In this document: piece by piece, positions 27,373 through 36,412 of the stretch
Layout: every line of letters begins with the position of its first letter
How positions within the stretch are numbered: position 1 is the first letter of the stretch
Assembly: GCA_016124425.1 (NCBI GenBank)
Contig: WGNT01000004.1
Location: 1-60,638 of the forward strand
Reading direction: 5' to 3'
Length of the DNA stretch: 60,638 bases
Origin: Cytophagales bacterium
Lineage (GTDB): Bacteria > Bacteroidota > Bacteroidia > Cytophagales > Cyclobacteriaceae
The notes under the pieces: generated by a model
Told to the model about the DNA's origin: nothing
Databases searched by the model: none
Seen by the model: only the letters and a program-made list of their open reading frames with translations
Translations under genes and position numbers: made by a program

Positions 27373-27786
27373 TTACTTTTCTTTTGTGAATTCAAGCGCA
27401 TATATTTTCAACAGATTATCTGCTTTGGCCCTTGTCTTCACGAGCACTTTGAATGAGTCTGATGCTGAACGATAGGTTCCGATAATGTAGTGGATGTGTT
27501 CAGAAGATTCACCTCGCTGCAAGATTATAAAGTCAAGGGCCGGATATTTTTTGAAAAAATCTCGCATAACTAACTCTGCCTGACTTTTGGAATAGTCTCC
27601 TCTAATGTCCCCCAGCTTTATTTCAACAGCCGCATCAAGATGAAGAGCCAACTCTTTACTTGACCCGTCTTTGATTGCTTTCGAAATGTTTTCAACCTGA
27701 AAAGGTGGTGCCTCGAAGATCCTGCTTGTTAGGTAAATTGCAAACAAAAGTGGTACAAAAGTGGAAAAGCATGTCAACGATTTCAT
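27373..27786 (-). CDS. DUF4783 domain-containing secreted protein
   Basis: A 137-residue protein with an N-terminal hydrophobic leader (residues 4-22) and a small alpha-plus-beta domain: ISKAIKDGSSKELALHLDAAVEIKLG, SKSQAELVMRDFFKKYP and FKVLVKTRAKADNLLKIYAL (each quoted in part), which has the shape of the NTF2-like DUF4783 family. Function is unknown. In Bacteroidetes these genes tend to sit next to nadC, as here. A purine-rich AAGGAGC precedes the start, an unusually clear ribosome site for this phylum. Confidence 0.75.
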   Translation of the reverse strand: MKSLTCFSTFVPLLFAIYLTSRIFEAPPFQVENISKAIKDGSSKELALHLDAAVEIKLGDIRGDYSKSQAELVMRDFFKKYPALDFIILQRGESSEHIHYIIGTYRSASDSFKVLVKTRAKADNLLKIYALEFTKEK

Positions 27787-27918
27787 GCTTTGCTCCTTAT
27801 CAATATTTGAGCCAAAAAAGCCGATTTTGTCTTATTTTTAATTTTTTTTCTTCAATCCCCACATGTCCGCGTACCTCAGTTTCTTGGTCATTATACTACG
27901 CCTTTGAGTAATATCCCG

Positions 27919-27926
27919 TATATTTG
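27919..27926 (+). promoter_or_regulatory. -7 element, possible gpmI promoter
   Basis: TATATTTG matches TAnnTTTG exactly, 92 bases before the gpmI ATG. There is no TTG at the best distance upstream, so it is a candidate only. Confidence 0.4.
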
Positions 27927-28018
27927 TCCCCCGACAGGAAAAAACATCCGCATTATCCGCTATTGGGTATTTTATGTGCACCACTTAATTTTCATTTCGA
28001 AAAAGAACTTCCCAAAAC

Positions 28019-29542
28019 ATGAACAAGAAAGTATTATTGATGATCTTAGATGGATGGGGTATAGCTACCAATCCAGAGGTTTCTGCTATTGAAAAAGCGA
28101 AAACTCCTTTTATCGATAGCCTGTATTCGAAGTATCCGCATGCTACCTTAGAAGCCTCTGGACTTGCAGTAGGACTTCCTGAAGGGCAGATGGGTAATTC
28201 TGAAGTCGGACATATGAATATTGGCGCGGGAAGGGTCGTTTACCAGGATTTGGTAAAAATAAATAAGGCCGTGGCAGAAGGCGACCTCAATTTCGATCCG
28301 GTATTAAAAGCGGCATTTGATCACGCCAAAGAGAATGGTAAAAAAGTACATTTCATAGGACTGGTTTCTGATGGGGGAGTACATGCACATATTTATCACC
28401 TAAAAGGGCTATGCGACGCGGCTAAGGCAAACGGAATTTCGGAAGCCTACATTCATGCATTTACGGATGGGCGCGATACAGATCCTAAAAGCGGGTTGAA
28501 ATTTTTGACAGCTGTCGCTGATCATGCGGCAATTTCAACCGGAACTATCGCATCAGTGATAGGTAGGTATTATGCCATGGATAGGGACAATAGGTGGGAA
28601 CGGGTCAGTCTAGCGTATCAGGCAATGGTAAAAGGAGAAGGTGAAAAATCCAAAGACATTCTAACCGCGCTAAAGAAATCCTACGAAAATGGCGTGACAG
28701 ATGAGTTTATTAGGCCAATTATCCAAGTAGACCAAACTGGAAATCCAGTAGGAAATATTGAAGAAGGGGATACGGTAATCTGTTTTAATTTCCGTACCGA
28801 CCGTGGCCGGGAAATTACTGAAGTGCTTACCCAGCGGGACTTTCCTGATTTTGGGATGAAGAGGCTTAACCTGCATTACGTTACGTTCACAAATTATGAT
28901 GAAACGTTTCAGAATACCCATGTGGTTTTTGAGAAGGATAACCTTTCTAACACCTTGGGAGAAATTTTGGCGAAAAATCACAAAAAGCAAATTCGAATTG
29001 CCGAGACAGAAAAGTATCCACACGTCACCTTCTTTTTTTCAGGCGGTAGGGAGAAGGAATTTGAAGGAGAGTCCAGAATCTTGTGCTTTTCCCCAAAAGT
29101 AGCTACCTACGATTTGCAGCCAGAAATGAGCGCGTTCGAAATTGCTAACAAGATAAACCAGGAATTACCCAGAAGAGAGGCCGATTTTATCTGCCTCAAT
29201 TTTGCTAACGCCGATATGGTTGGCCATACGGGTGTTTTTGATGCGGCGGTCAAGGCTTGTGAGGCGGTTGATCAGTGTGCTGAATCGGTAGTACAAACAG
29301 CATTGAATTGCGATTATACGGTGATTATCATTGCAGATCATGGCAATAGCGATTGTATGATTAACGAGGACGGATCGCCAAATACGGCCCACACCACAAA
29401 TTTGGTTCCCTGTATCATGGTGGACCGCAACGACCGGCTACCAATTAAGAATGGGAAATTGGGTGATTTGGCACCCACGATTCTTACGCTTATCGGCTTG
29501 GAAATTCCAAAAGAAATGACGGGGGATGTATTGCTTACTTGA
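28019..29542 (+). CDS. gpmI: 2,3-bisphosphoglycerate-independent phosphoglycerate mutase
   Basis: A 507-residue alkaline-phosphatase-superfamily enzyme. It opens with LLMILDGWG (metal site Asp11), has the phosphoserine position Ser61 in GQMGNSEVGHMNIGAG, AFTDGRDTDP, NFRTDRGREI, and the metal ligands in NFANADMVGHTG and IIADHGNSD. It interconverts 3- and 2-phosphoglycerate in glycolysis and needs Mn2+. Length is standard. Its last codons overlap the start of a small lipoprotein gene by 17 bases. Confidence 0.95.
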   Translation: MNKKVLLMILDGWGIATNPEVSAIEKAKTPFIDSLYSKYPHATLEASGLAVGLPEGQMGNSEVGHMNIGAGRVVYQDLVKINKAVAEGDLNFDPVLKAAFDHAKENGKKVHFIGLVSDGGVHAHIYHLKGLCDAAKANGISEAYIHAFTDGRDTDPKSGLKFLTAVADHAAISTGTIASVIGRYYAMDRDNRWERVSLAYQAMVKGEGEKSKDILTALKKSYENGVTDEFIRPIIQVDQTGNPVGNIEEGDTVICFNFRTDRGREITEVLTQRDFPDFGMKRLNLHYVTFTNYDETFQNTHVVFEKDNLSNTLGEILAKNHKKQIRIAETEKYPHVTFFFSGGREKEFEGESRILCFSPKVATYDLQPEMSAFEIANKINQELPRREADFICLNFANADMVGHTGVFDAAVKACEAVDQCAESVVQTALNCDYTVIIIADHGNSDCMINEDGSPNTAHTTNLVPCIMVDRNDRLPIKNGKLGDLAPTILTLIGLEIPKEMTGDVLLT

Positions 29543-30134
29543 TATTGGAAACACCTATTTCTCGAAGGTGCTGTCTTTGGTTATTCTTATTCTACTCACT
29601 TTTTCTGCCTGCAACAGTAGTGAAAAGCAGCCTCTTGATAATCCTGCCCAGATCGAAAAGTATTTTCCCCTGGGTGGATTTATAGAGGAGCAAATTATGC
29701 TTTTGGATGGTTTAGAAGTAATCAAGGAGATCGGTATTAATGGCAAAAAAGAGACGGTCAAGCTCACATTAGATTCAGAAGAGTGGCGTGAAGAGCTTGA
29801 TGTGTTCATCCAGGCGGATATCAACAAGAATTCGTTGGCTACTTCCTACGAGACGGAGAAGGGTCCGACATTCTTGCGGCATACCCTTAAACCAGGGGAA
29901 AAAGGTGATATCACCTCGCTTACCGTTCAGCTAGCTGATGGGGTAGTTCGTAGTGTAGCGTTCACCTTTGAAAAAGAAAATCTGTTCTATTCTTCAAAAG
30001 GATCCGGTAGCATAACAATGTCCGATGCAGGTGACTTTCTCTCGGGCTACGAGGTAAACGGACGGCAGAACGTATGGTTCCTTCCTGCCAATGTAATGTC
30101 AACTTCAGCCAAAGTTACCTCAAGTGATTTTTAG
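29526..30134 (+). CDS. Hypothetical lipoprotein
   Basis: A 202-residue protein with an N-terminal hydrophobic stretch ending in TFSAC (Cys29), a plausible though not ideal lipobox, then a mostly beta domain with repeated charged strands (GKKETVKLTLDSEEW, GDITSLTVQLADGVVRSV, YSSKGSGSITM). I do not recognise a family; the pattern resembles small Bacteroidetes outer-membrane-anchored lipoproteins. Its start overlaps the gpmI stop, so it is probably translated from the gpmI transcript. A later GTG start at 29568 would give a shorter leader. The stop directly abuts that of the convergent antiporter gene. Confidence 0.6.
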   Translation: MYCLLDIGNTYFSKVLSLVILILLTFSACNSSEKQPLDNPAQIEKYFPLGGFIEEQIMLLDGLEVIKEIGINGKKETVKLTLDSEEWREELDVFIQADINKNSLATSYETEKGPTFLRHTLKPGEKGDITSLTVQLADGVVRSVAFTFEKENLFYSSKGSGSITMSDAGDFLSGYEVNGRQNVWFLPANVMSTSAKVTSSDF

Positions 30135-31655
30135 TTAGACAAAAGCGAAGAACACAAGCCAAACAATAAACAGGATCGGAAGCAGAATCGGTAAGGAAAA
30201 GCGGATAATATAGCCAAAGAAAGACGGCATCTTTATTCCACTCTGCTCGGCAATAGACTTCACCATAAAGTTTGGCCCGTTTCCGATATAGGTCATGGCT
30301 CCGAAGAATACGGAGGCGATAGATATTGCCATGAGCTCGAAGGAAGATTCGACGTATACGTTTAATGCAAAATCACGTACCTGAGCCACATTACTGATAC
30401 TCGCCCCTTGAGAGGCCATCGCCGCTGCCAAGAAGTTCAGGTAAGTCGGTGCATTGTCCAGCACGCCTGAAAGTGCGCCTGTTCCCCAATACAACGAGTT
30501 GTGTGTAATCAGCGCAGCACCCTCCGGAGACTTTGCAAATTCCCCAACAAGCTCGAGCGCTGGCATCATCGTTCCAAAGATTCCTATAAAAATAAATGCT
30601 ACTTCCCGAATCGGCTCAAAATTAAACTCATTTCCGTTTATGGCGGCTTTGTTGGCAAACCTGAACGATAAGTAGGCTACCGAAAGCATAATTATCTCCC
30701 GTAAAAAGGAGAACTTTTGCCCTTCGTAATGAATTGCGGGGACCCATTCCAATACGTTGGGGTCCAAGAACACGGATCCAATGACAACGGCCAACCACAA
30801 GAAGTTTTTAGCTCCAATCATAGAGAATTTATTGGTATAACTTTCAGGTTCCAATAAATCCACCTCGCCTATTCGCCCAAATTTTTTATCTAAAAAATAG
30901 AATATGACTGCTAACATACCCAATGCCAAAACCCATGCCGGCCAATTGTTTTCGAAGGTCCAAAAGAATGGCACACCTTTCAAAAAGCCCAAGAACAACG
31001 GCGGATCCCCTATAGGCGTTAATGACCCACCGACATTACTTATCATAAAGATAAAGAATATAATATGGTAGGGCTGTATGTGATTCTTGTTGAGCCTGAT
31101 AAAGGGTCGTATAAGAAGCATAGAAGCACCCGTGGTCCCGATCAAATTGGATATCAATGCTCCAATAAGCAATAAACTTACATTGGCTAAAGGAGTAGAT
31201 TTTTTGTCAACGTGAATCAAGATGCCTCCAGAAGCAATGTAAAGCGAAGCGAGGAGCGCAATGAATTGGATGTATTCTGCCAGGGCATGTACCGGTTGAT
31301 GAACGTTATGTAGGGCAAAAACATAGTATAAAACAACTAACGAAGCCAGAAGAACGGCTATCTTCGGATAGTTGTGATGCCAAAAATGCTCATAAAAGAG
31401 AGGGCCGGTCGCAATCATCAGCAACAACACAACAAACGGAAGTACAAGCCAAACTGGCGCATGTCCATGAACTGTTTCGTGGACATCGTGCACAGGGATT
31501 TCCATTGTACTAATAGATGTGGGAGCGACTTCTGATGAAGATATAGTTTGGGTCGAAATGCTGCTATTTTCCGGTTGGGCAATCGTTGTAGAAGTATATG
31601 TGGTTAAAGCTAGTGCCAAAATAAAGGCACAAGAAGCTATGATTTTCTTCATCAA
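30135..31655 (-). CDS. NhaD-type sodium:proton antiporter
   Basis: A 506-residue membrane protein with an N-terminal leader (ending near TIAQPENSS), a His-rich segment (HDVHETVHGHAP, about residues 54-65) and about twelve helices. SNLIGTTGASMLLIRP and SNVGGSLTPIGDPPLFLGF are the paired re-entrant motifs of the ion transporter superfamily as seen in NhaD and CitMHS-like proteins; GVLDNAPTYLNFL is typical of the Bacteroidetes NhaD-like group. Export of Na+ or Li+ in exchange for H+ is the likely job, but a carboxylate substrate cannot be excluded. It stands alone on the minus strand. Confidence 0.8.
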   Translation of the reverse strand: MMKKIIASCAFILALALTTYTSTTIAQPENSSISTQTISSSEVAPTSISTMEIPVHDVHETVHGHAPVWLVLPFVVLLLMIATGPLFYEHFWHHNYPKIAVLLASLVVLYYVFALHNVHQPVHALAEYIQFIALLASLYIASGGILIHVDKKSTPLANVSLLLIGALISNLIGTTGASMLLIRPFIRLNKNHIQPYHIIFFIFMISNVGGSLTPIGDPPLFLGFLKGVPFFWTFENNWPAWVLALGMLAVIFYFLDKKFGRIGEVDLLEPESYTNKFSMIGAKNFLWLAVVIGSVFLDPNVLEWVPAIHYEGQKFSFLREIIMLSVAYLSFRFANKAAINGNEFNFEPIREVAFIFIGIFGTMMPALELVGEFAKSPEGAALITHNSLYWGTGALSGVLDNAPTYLNFLAAAMASQGASISNVAQVRDFALNVYVESSFELMAISIASVFFGAMTYIGNGPNFMVKSIAEQSGIKMPSFFGYIIRFSLPILLPILFIVWLVFFAFV

Positions 31656-31892
31656 ACACGTTTTAAAGGTTAGGGGTTAAAATCTCAGAAAACAAGTTGG
31701 TGTCGGCGTAGTAAAAACTCATTCTAAAATTTTAATTGCACTAAACTACTTATTTTGGATTATATGAAACAAATAATTTGACAAGAGAAGTTGAAAATTT
31801 TATAAACCCTAAAAAATTTAATGCAAAGGACTAACCGATATGTTCCTAGCTATCTTCGCGCTATACTGTAGAAGTAGAAGTTTTGCCACGAT

Positions 31893-32975
31893 TTAAGCCA
31901 TTGTCCCGTAAATAACGCCTCCGCAATTGTCACGCGACGCTCCGGTAACAGAGGCCAGTGAATTTGGCTCGTTTCGCAGCCTTAGCACTCCCAGAAACGC
32001 AAAAACCAACGCTTCTTTATAGCTGATTAACTGTTCATCCGGAACAGATATCGTAATGGTTTTTCCTAATTTTTGAGAAAGGTTTTCTAAGAAGAAGGTG
32101 TTAAACGCACCACCACCGGTAACCAATAACAGGCCATCTTTTACCGATTCCGCATTGATCGTTTTAGCAATCTCTGTAGAAAAGTGCTCGGATAGTGTTG
32201 CCAAAATATCCTCTGCCGCAGTATCAGATAGAGCAACAAGTGGAAGGAAATCCTTTTCGATATCTTCCCTAGCCAAGGATTTTGCCCCCTTCAACCTATA
32301 AAATGGCATATTAGATAGGGAATCCAATAGCTCCGGTAATACGCTTCCAGATCTGGCTAAATCTCCTTTATCATCATAGGGTAAGCCGGATTTCCTAGCG
32401 AAGTGATTAAACAGCAAGTTAAATGGGCAGACATCGAAAGCAATTCGCTGCTCGTTCCGTTCCATAGATATATTTGCAATCCCTCCTAGATTAAGGCAAT
32501 AGTCGTATGCGGCAAACAGCAATTTATCGCCGATTGGTACAAGAGGGGCCCCTTGACCATTAAGTTGTACATCAAGGCTTCTGAAATCGGTTATCACCGG
32601 AAGTCCGCAGGCGGTGTGCAGCGACCATCCGTTTCCAATCTGCAGCGTCAGCAGGTTATCAGGCTGATGAAAAACAGTATGACCGTGGGAGGCGACCGCA
32701 ATCGGCTCCACATCATTGCGCCGGCAGAAGTCAGCTACCTGTTCTCCCATCCATCTCCCAAAACGTATATCAAGATAAGATAACTCTTCGCCGCTTAGCT
32801 TATGGGAGTTTACCAAAGCACGGCCCAAGGCTTGGGGAAAAGAAACGGTTTCTCCACATAAGAGCTCAAAGGTCCATGTTTTATTAAAATGGAATCGGGA
32901 AAAGACAATGTCCAAGCCATCTCCAGAGGTTCCTGACATTAATCCAATTAGGGGATAAGATTCAGGTTTGTGCAT
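31893..32975 (-). CDS. anmK: Anhydro-N-acetylmuramic acid kinase
   Basis: A 360-residue ASKHA-fold kinase. GLMSGTSGDGLD (residues 11-22) is the ATP-phosphate loop, ASHGHTVFHQP and NLGGIANIS are further family motifs, and LLVTGGGAFNTFF is the C-terminal nucleotide-binding loop. It cleaves and phosphorylates 1,6-anhydro-MurNAc to MurNAc-6-phosphate during peptidoglycan recycling. No MurQ or NagZ gene lies nearby. Length is near the usual 350-390 residues. Confidence 0.93.
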   Translation of the reverse strand: MHKPESYPLIGLMSGTSGDGLDIVFSRFHFNKTWTFELLCGETVSFPQALGRALVNSHKLSGEELSYLDIRFGRWMGEQVADFCRRNDVEPIAVASHGHTVFHQPDNLLTLQIGNGWSLHTACGLPVITDFRSLDVQLNGQGAPLVPIGDKLLFAAYDYCLNLGGIANISMERNEQRIAFDVCPFNLLFNHFARKSGLPYDDKGDLARSGSVLPELLDSLSNMPFYRLKGAKSLAREDIEKDFLPLVALSDTAAEDILATLSEHFSTEIAKTINAESVKDGLLLVTGGGAFNTFFLENLSQKLGKTITISVPDEQLISYKEALVFAFLGVLRLRNEPNSLASVTGASRDNCGGVIYGTMA

Positions 32976-33102
32976 GGGTTAAAGTTTGTTAAATTAAGAC
33001 GTGTAAAGTTAAAATTAATTCACGCTATTACTATGCCTTTTTTAAATTGACTAATTTTACCAAGTGCCAGAGGCCTTTATTTGTGGTCGCTATGACAAAT
33101 CC

Positions 33103-33133
33103 TTTGAATACTAAACAAAAGACCACATATTTG
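33103..33133 (+). promoter_or_regulatory. Bacteroidetes promoter of the barrel/TPR operon, with flanking inverted repeat
   Basis: TTTG at 33103-33106, 19-base spacer, CATATTTG at 33126-33133 (one mismatch to TAnnTTTG). The ATG is 49 bases downstream. A 7-bp inverted repeat, TGTGGTC (33082-33088) and GACCACA (33121-33127), brackets the -33 box and touches the -7 box, which is a natural position for a repressor or activator. Confidence 0.6.
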
Positions 33134-33181
33134 TAGTCCCCAATTTGGACCTACAAGGACCATATCGAATTTTGAAATACA

Positions 33182-34465
33182 ATGTTAGCAGTAAAACGTA
33201 GCAGTGCTTTGAGCCTCTTAATAGGCTTTTTTATCATAAATCTCAGTTTTGGTCAGTCATCTTCCTCTACCTACAGTTCGTTGGGAGTGGGTGAGTTCAA
33301 CAACTCCGGGCTTACCCAAAATCAGGCTATGGGGGGGCAGGGTATCAGTTTTGGATCTCCCTTTAGTGTCAACAACGTCAATCCCGCTCTTTCCACAAAG
33401 AACGGCGCATTCAGTTTTCAGGCAGCGTTTAATTATGTCAACATGCAGGCAGCCACTGATGCGGGATCGGAAGAGATCGACGGCGGCGGACTAAGCTACG
33501 TCGCGATGTCCCTTCCGCTCATTCCGCGCAAATGGACGATGGGACTTGGCTTAAATCAGGTTTCCGGAGTGGATTATAACCTTGCGGTCACCTCTCAGGT
33601 TGTAAATTCGGACCTGGTTTCCTTGAATACCATTCAGGGAAGAGGCGGTTTAAGTGAGGTATACCTAAGCACCGGTTTTCAACCTATAAAAAACCTAAGT
33701 CTGGGAATCCACGGTTCGTACCTTTTTGGCTCGACGATTCGCACCAATCAGTTGGAGCTCTTAAACCCTGAGTTGATTCCGGTCGGAATATCTTCGGAAT
33801 ATTATGAGCGTACCACATTCAGTGACGTGACAGTTAAAGGTGGAGTTCACTACCTTATGCCTCTGGGAAATCAACGTAACCTTAATTTTGGAGCCATTTA
33901 TCACGCATTTGGAAGCATTAGGGGAAAGGAGTTTGCTAAAATGGCGGAATTGGGCCAAGCTGCAATACCAAATTCGCCAGGGGACGTATTGAGCGATGAT
34001 ATACAGGGAAGTATTTTTCTTCCAGAGAGGATAGGTTATGGTGTATCTTATGAAAAAATTAATAAATTTGTTATTGGCTTTGAATACCAACAACAAGATT
34101 TTAGTAAGTATACTGGATTCAATGCTACTACAGGAAACTTAGAGAACTCATTGAAGATGAGTTTAGGAGGCCAGTTCGTTCCTAATCCGTTTTCTATCGA
34201 ACGGATGTTTGATAGGATAACCTTCCGGGGAGGCGTCGAATATGAGCGACTTCCGTTTAGTTTAAACGGGACTCAAGTTGATGATCTTGGCATAAATTTT
34301 GGTGCCTCGATTCCTGTACATACCTTATCGTTATTAAATTTGGCGGTTAAGCTAGGTACAAGAGGAACAGTAGAGAATGGGTTGATTCGGGAAAACTACG
34401 TTAAAGTTTCCTTTGGCATTTCAATAAATGATAATAGTTGGTTTTATAAAAAAGTATTTGAATGA
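33182..34465 (+). CDS. Outer-membrane beta-barrel protein (FadL/porin-like)
   Basis: A 427-residue exported protein: signal peptide ending about residue 25 (LSFGQSS), then STYSSLGVGEFNNSGLTQNQAMGG (quoted in part), the usual opening of a Bacteroidetes family of OmpP1/FadL-like barrels, and alternating amphipathic strands to the C-terminal strand ending in SWFYKKVFE. It probably sits in the outer membrane; ligand unknown. The stop overlaps the start of the TPR gene (ATGA). It heads the envelope block that includes lptC and has a well-formed promoter. Confidence 0.7.
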   Translation: MLAVKRSSALSLLIGFFIINLSFGQSSSSTYSSLGVGEFNNSGLTQNQAMGGQGISFGSPFSVNNVNPALSTKNGAFSFQAAFNYVNMQAATDAGSEEIDGGGLSYVAMSLPLIPRKWTMGLGLNQVSGVDYNLAVTSQVVNSDLVSLNTIQGRGGLSEVYLSTGFQPIKNLSLGIHGSYLFGSTIRTNQLELLNPELIPVGISSEYYERTTFSDVTVKGGVHYLMPLGNQRNLNFGAIYHAFGSIRGKEFAKMAELGQAAIPNSPGDVLSDDIQGSIFLPERIGYGVSYEKINKFVIGFEYQQQDFSKYTGFNATTGNLENSLKMSLGGQFVPNPFSIERMFDRITFRGGVEYERLPFSLNGTQVDDLGINFGASIPVHTLSLLNLAVKLGTRGTVENGLIRENYVKVSFGISINDNSWFYKKVFE

Positions 34466-35778
34466 TGTGGACAAACATGAAATTTAAATGGATGATTATT
34501 GGGTGTCTGTCTTTCATGGTCGTTGGACTTACCCAGGCCCAGGAAGGGTGGAATTGGCCCGCAGATCCTGAAATGGAAGCGAAGGGTCGCGAATTAAACG
34601 CGCAATACACCGATTACAAACGGGCAGAAGATTATTTAAAGGCCAAAGCTGGGTTGCATTGGTTGCTGACCAATATTCCTGAATTAAATGAGTCAATCTA
34701 CATCAACGGGGTGGAGATCTATGATGGCGCAGCTAAGATGACGACTGACCCGGCTGAAAAGCGGGTATATCAGGATTCTGTACTGACCATATATGATCTA
34801 AGAAATGAGATTTATGATAATGAGGCAAAGTGGATAGCGAATAAAGCCTACTACGCCTATCAGTTCTACAGGGGAGACAAAACCAAAGTGGGTGTTGCTG
34901 CTGATTTATTTGAGCGGGTAATAGAGGTTAATGGTACGTTAGCCTATCAGCTGGTGCCAGCATATTTTGATGCTGTTTACAGAAATTTCGCTTACAACAA
35001 AGCATATACTTCCGAGGAAGTACTCGGAAAGTTTGAGAAATTGAACGCGATGCTTGATGAGGAAGAAGGGTCTGGTACGGATGTAAGTAGTCAGCGCGGA
35101 ACACTTGAACAATTGTTAGTAGCCATGGAAATCATCGATTGTGATTTCATCGGAAGGGTACTCGGACCAAAGTTGGAAGCCGATCCTGGAAATATGAAGA
35201 TGGCACAGCAGATATTTCAATACTCTGTTCAATACAAATGTCTGAACACGCCTACGTTTAATCTTGCGCTCGAAGTGATCGATACCAACGACCCAACATT
35301 CACCACGTCACAGGTAAGGGGTATGAGGTACATGCAGAATTCTGAATACGCTAAGGCGGGAGAGCTATTTGAGAAAGCGCTTACCTTGGCAACTACGGAT
35401 GAGCAAAGAGCTGAGATTCACTGGGATATGGCAAAGGTGCATGCTAACCTGGGTAGAAAAGGACAAGCAAGAAGCTCTGCATTGAAAGCTGCGGAATTGA
35501 ATTCAGAGAGGACAAAAGATGCATATAACTTTATTGGAGGTCTGATCATGAGTTCTGCCAACGAGTGTAGAGGGGGTCAAAGTAGGGTGAAGGATTACTC
35601 GATATTTATAGCGGCCTATGATGCTTATGCACGTGGTGGCGATTCCTCCGGAATGGCAAATGCCAAAGCAAGGTTCCCGTCAAAAGAAGAGCTATTTACA
35701 GAAGGCTTTCAAGTTGGTGAGACTATAAACACTGGCTGTTGGGTTGGGCAGACGGTGACGTTAGCGACAAGAGACTAG
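34462..35778 (+). CDS. Secreted tetratricopeptide repeat protein
   Basis: A 438-residue protein with a signal peptide (residues 1-27, ending LTQAQ) and helical repeats; the clearest TPR units are RGMRYMQNSEYAKAGELFEKAL (in part) and AEIHWDMAKVHANLGRKGQARSSALKAA (in part). Seven or so weaker helical pairs precede them. Four Cys residues lie in the second half (DCDF, YKCL, NECRGG, GCW), possibly disulphides. It starts inside the barrel gene's last codons, so the two are translated together, and ends just before a strong terminator. A periplasmic partner of the barrel protein is likely but not shown. Confidence 0.75.
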   Translation: MMWTNMKFKWMIIGCLSFMVVGLTQAQEGWNWPADPEMEAKGRELNAQYTDYKRAEDYLKAKAGLHWLLTNIPELNESIYINGVEIYDGAAKMTTDPAEKRVYQDSVLTIYDLRNEIYDNEAKWIANKAYYAYQFYRGDKTKVGVAADLFERVIEVNGTLAYQLVPAYFDAVYRNFAYNKAYTSEEVLGKFEKLNAMLDEEEGSGTDVSSQRGTLEQLLVAMEIIDCDFIGRVLGPKLEADPGNMKMAQQIFQYSVQYKCLNTPTFNLALEVIDTNDPTFTTSQVRGMRYMQNSEYAKAGELFEKALTLATTDEQRAEIHWDMAKVHANLGRKGQARSSALKAAELNSERTKDAYNFIGGLIMSSANECRGGQSRVKDYSIFIAAYDAYARGGDSSGMANAKARFPSKEELFTEGFQVGETINTGCWVGQTVTLATRD

Positions 35779-35801
35779 GTTGGAGTAGAATGAGATAGTA
35801 T

Positions 35802-35829
35802 AAAAAAGGCGGCTAACAACCGCCTTTTG
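35802..35829. terminator. Rho-independent terminator between the TPR gene and lptC
   Basis: AAAAGGCGG (35804-35812) pairs with CCGCCTTTT (35820-35828) around a 7-base loop. The stem ends directly before the lptC -7 element. Confidence 0.75.
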
Positions 35830-35833
35830 TTGT

Positions 35834-35841
35834 TATATTTG
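35834..35841 (+). promoter_or_regulatory. -7 element for lptC
   Basis: TATATTTG matches TAnnTTTG exactly. Transcription would start near 35849, which places the upstream ATG at 35843 ahead of the mRNA start and favours ATG 35876 for LptC. Confidence 0.55.
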
Positions 35842-35875
35842 AATGATTTTAGAAGGGAAACGTATTACTAATAAG

Positions 35876-36406
35876 ATGAAGGGCATACTTTGGCTTTGCC
35901 TCCTCCTTGTGTTTAGCTTCATTTCCTGTCGTGAGGACATCGATAAAAGTCAGTTAGAGTTTTATGAAGGCCCTACTCGAGTTGGATCCGATATCGTACT
36001 GGTCCATAGTGACTCGGCGATCGTAAGGACGAAATTGATGGCAGACAAGCAATTGGAATTTCAAAATGGGAACACCGAATTCCCCGAGGGAATAGTTATT
36101 CATTTCTTTGAAAAGGATGGGGAACTGAGTACTACCATTCGTGCGGACCGCGGCTATTATGAACGAAAAACAGACCTTTATCGGGGAGAAGGGGACGTGC
36201 AGGTCCACAATCTGCTAAAAAACCAGAAATTGAACTCTGAGGAACTTTTCTGGGACAGGGCGAAAAAGAAGATTTTCACTGAAAAATTCGTCACCGTAGA
36301 GGAACCTTCTCGGATAATAAAAGGTACCGGTATGGAAGCAGACGAAGGATTTAATGAGTATGCGTTTACCAAAGTGACTGGAGTAATTAACAATGCCTTG
36401 CAATAA
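35876..36406 (+). CDS. lptC: LPS export ABC transporter periplasmic protein LptC
   Basis: A 176-residue protein with an N-terminal hydrophobic segment ending in SFISC, a lipoprotein-like signal, followed by the LptC beta-jellyroll: SDIVLVHSDSAIVRTKLMADKQ (in part), FPEGIVIHFFEKDGELSTTIRADRGYY (in part), LYRGEGDVQVHN and KKIFTEKFVTVEEP. It bridges LptFGB in the inner membrane and the LptA/LptD path for LPS. Start 35876 is chosen because the -7 box lies at 35834. A small membrane protein and a CNNM/CorC protein follow with 6 and minus 1 bases of spacing, which suggests one operon. Confidence 0.8.
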   Translation: MKGILWLCLLLVFSFISCREDIDKSQLEFYEGPTRVGSDIVLVHSDSAIVRTKLMADKQLEFQNGNTEFPEGIVIHFFEKDGELSTTIRADRGYYERKTDLYRGEGDVQVHNLLKNQKLNSEELFWDRAKKKIFTEKFVTVEEPSRIIKGTGMEADEGFNEYAFTKVTGVINNALQ

Positions 36407-36412
36407 GTTGAA

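Noticed and set aside
29526..29560. CoaX-like opening CLLDIGNT in the lipoprotein frame
   Set aside because: Type III pantothenate kinase starts with a similar DIGNT motif, but the following sequence is a hydrophobic leader and lipobox and nothing else of CoaX is present. Chance overlap with the end of gpmI.
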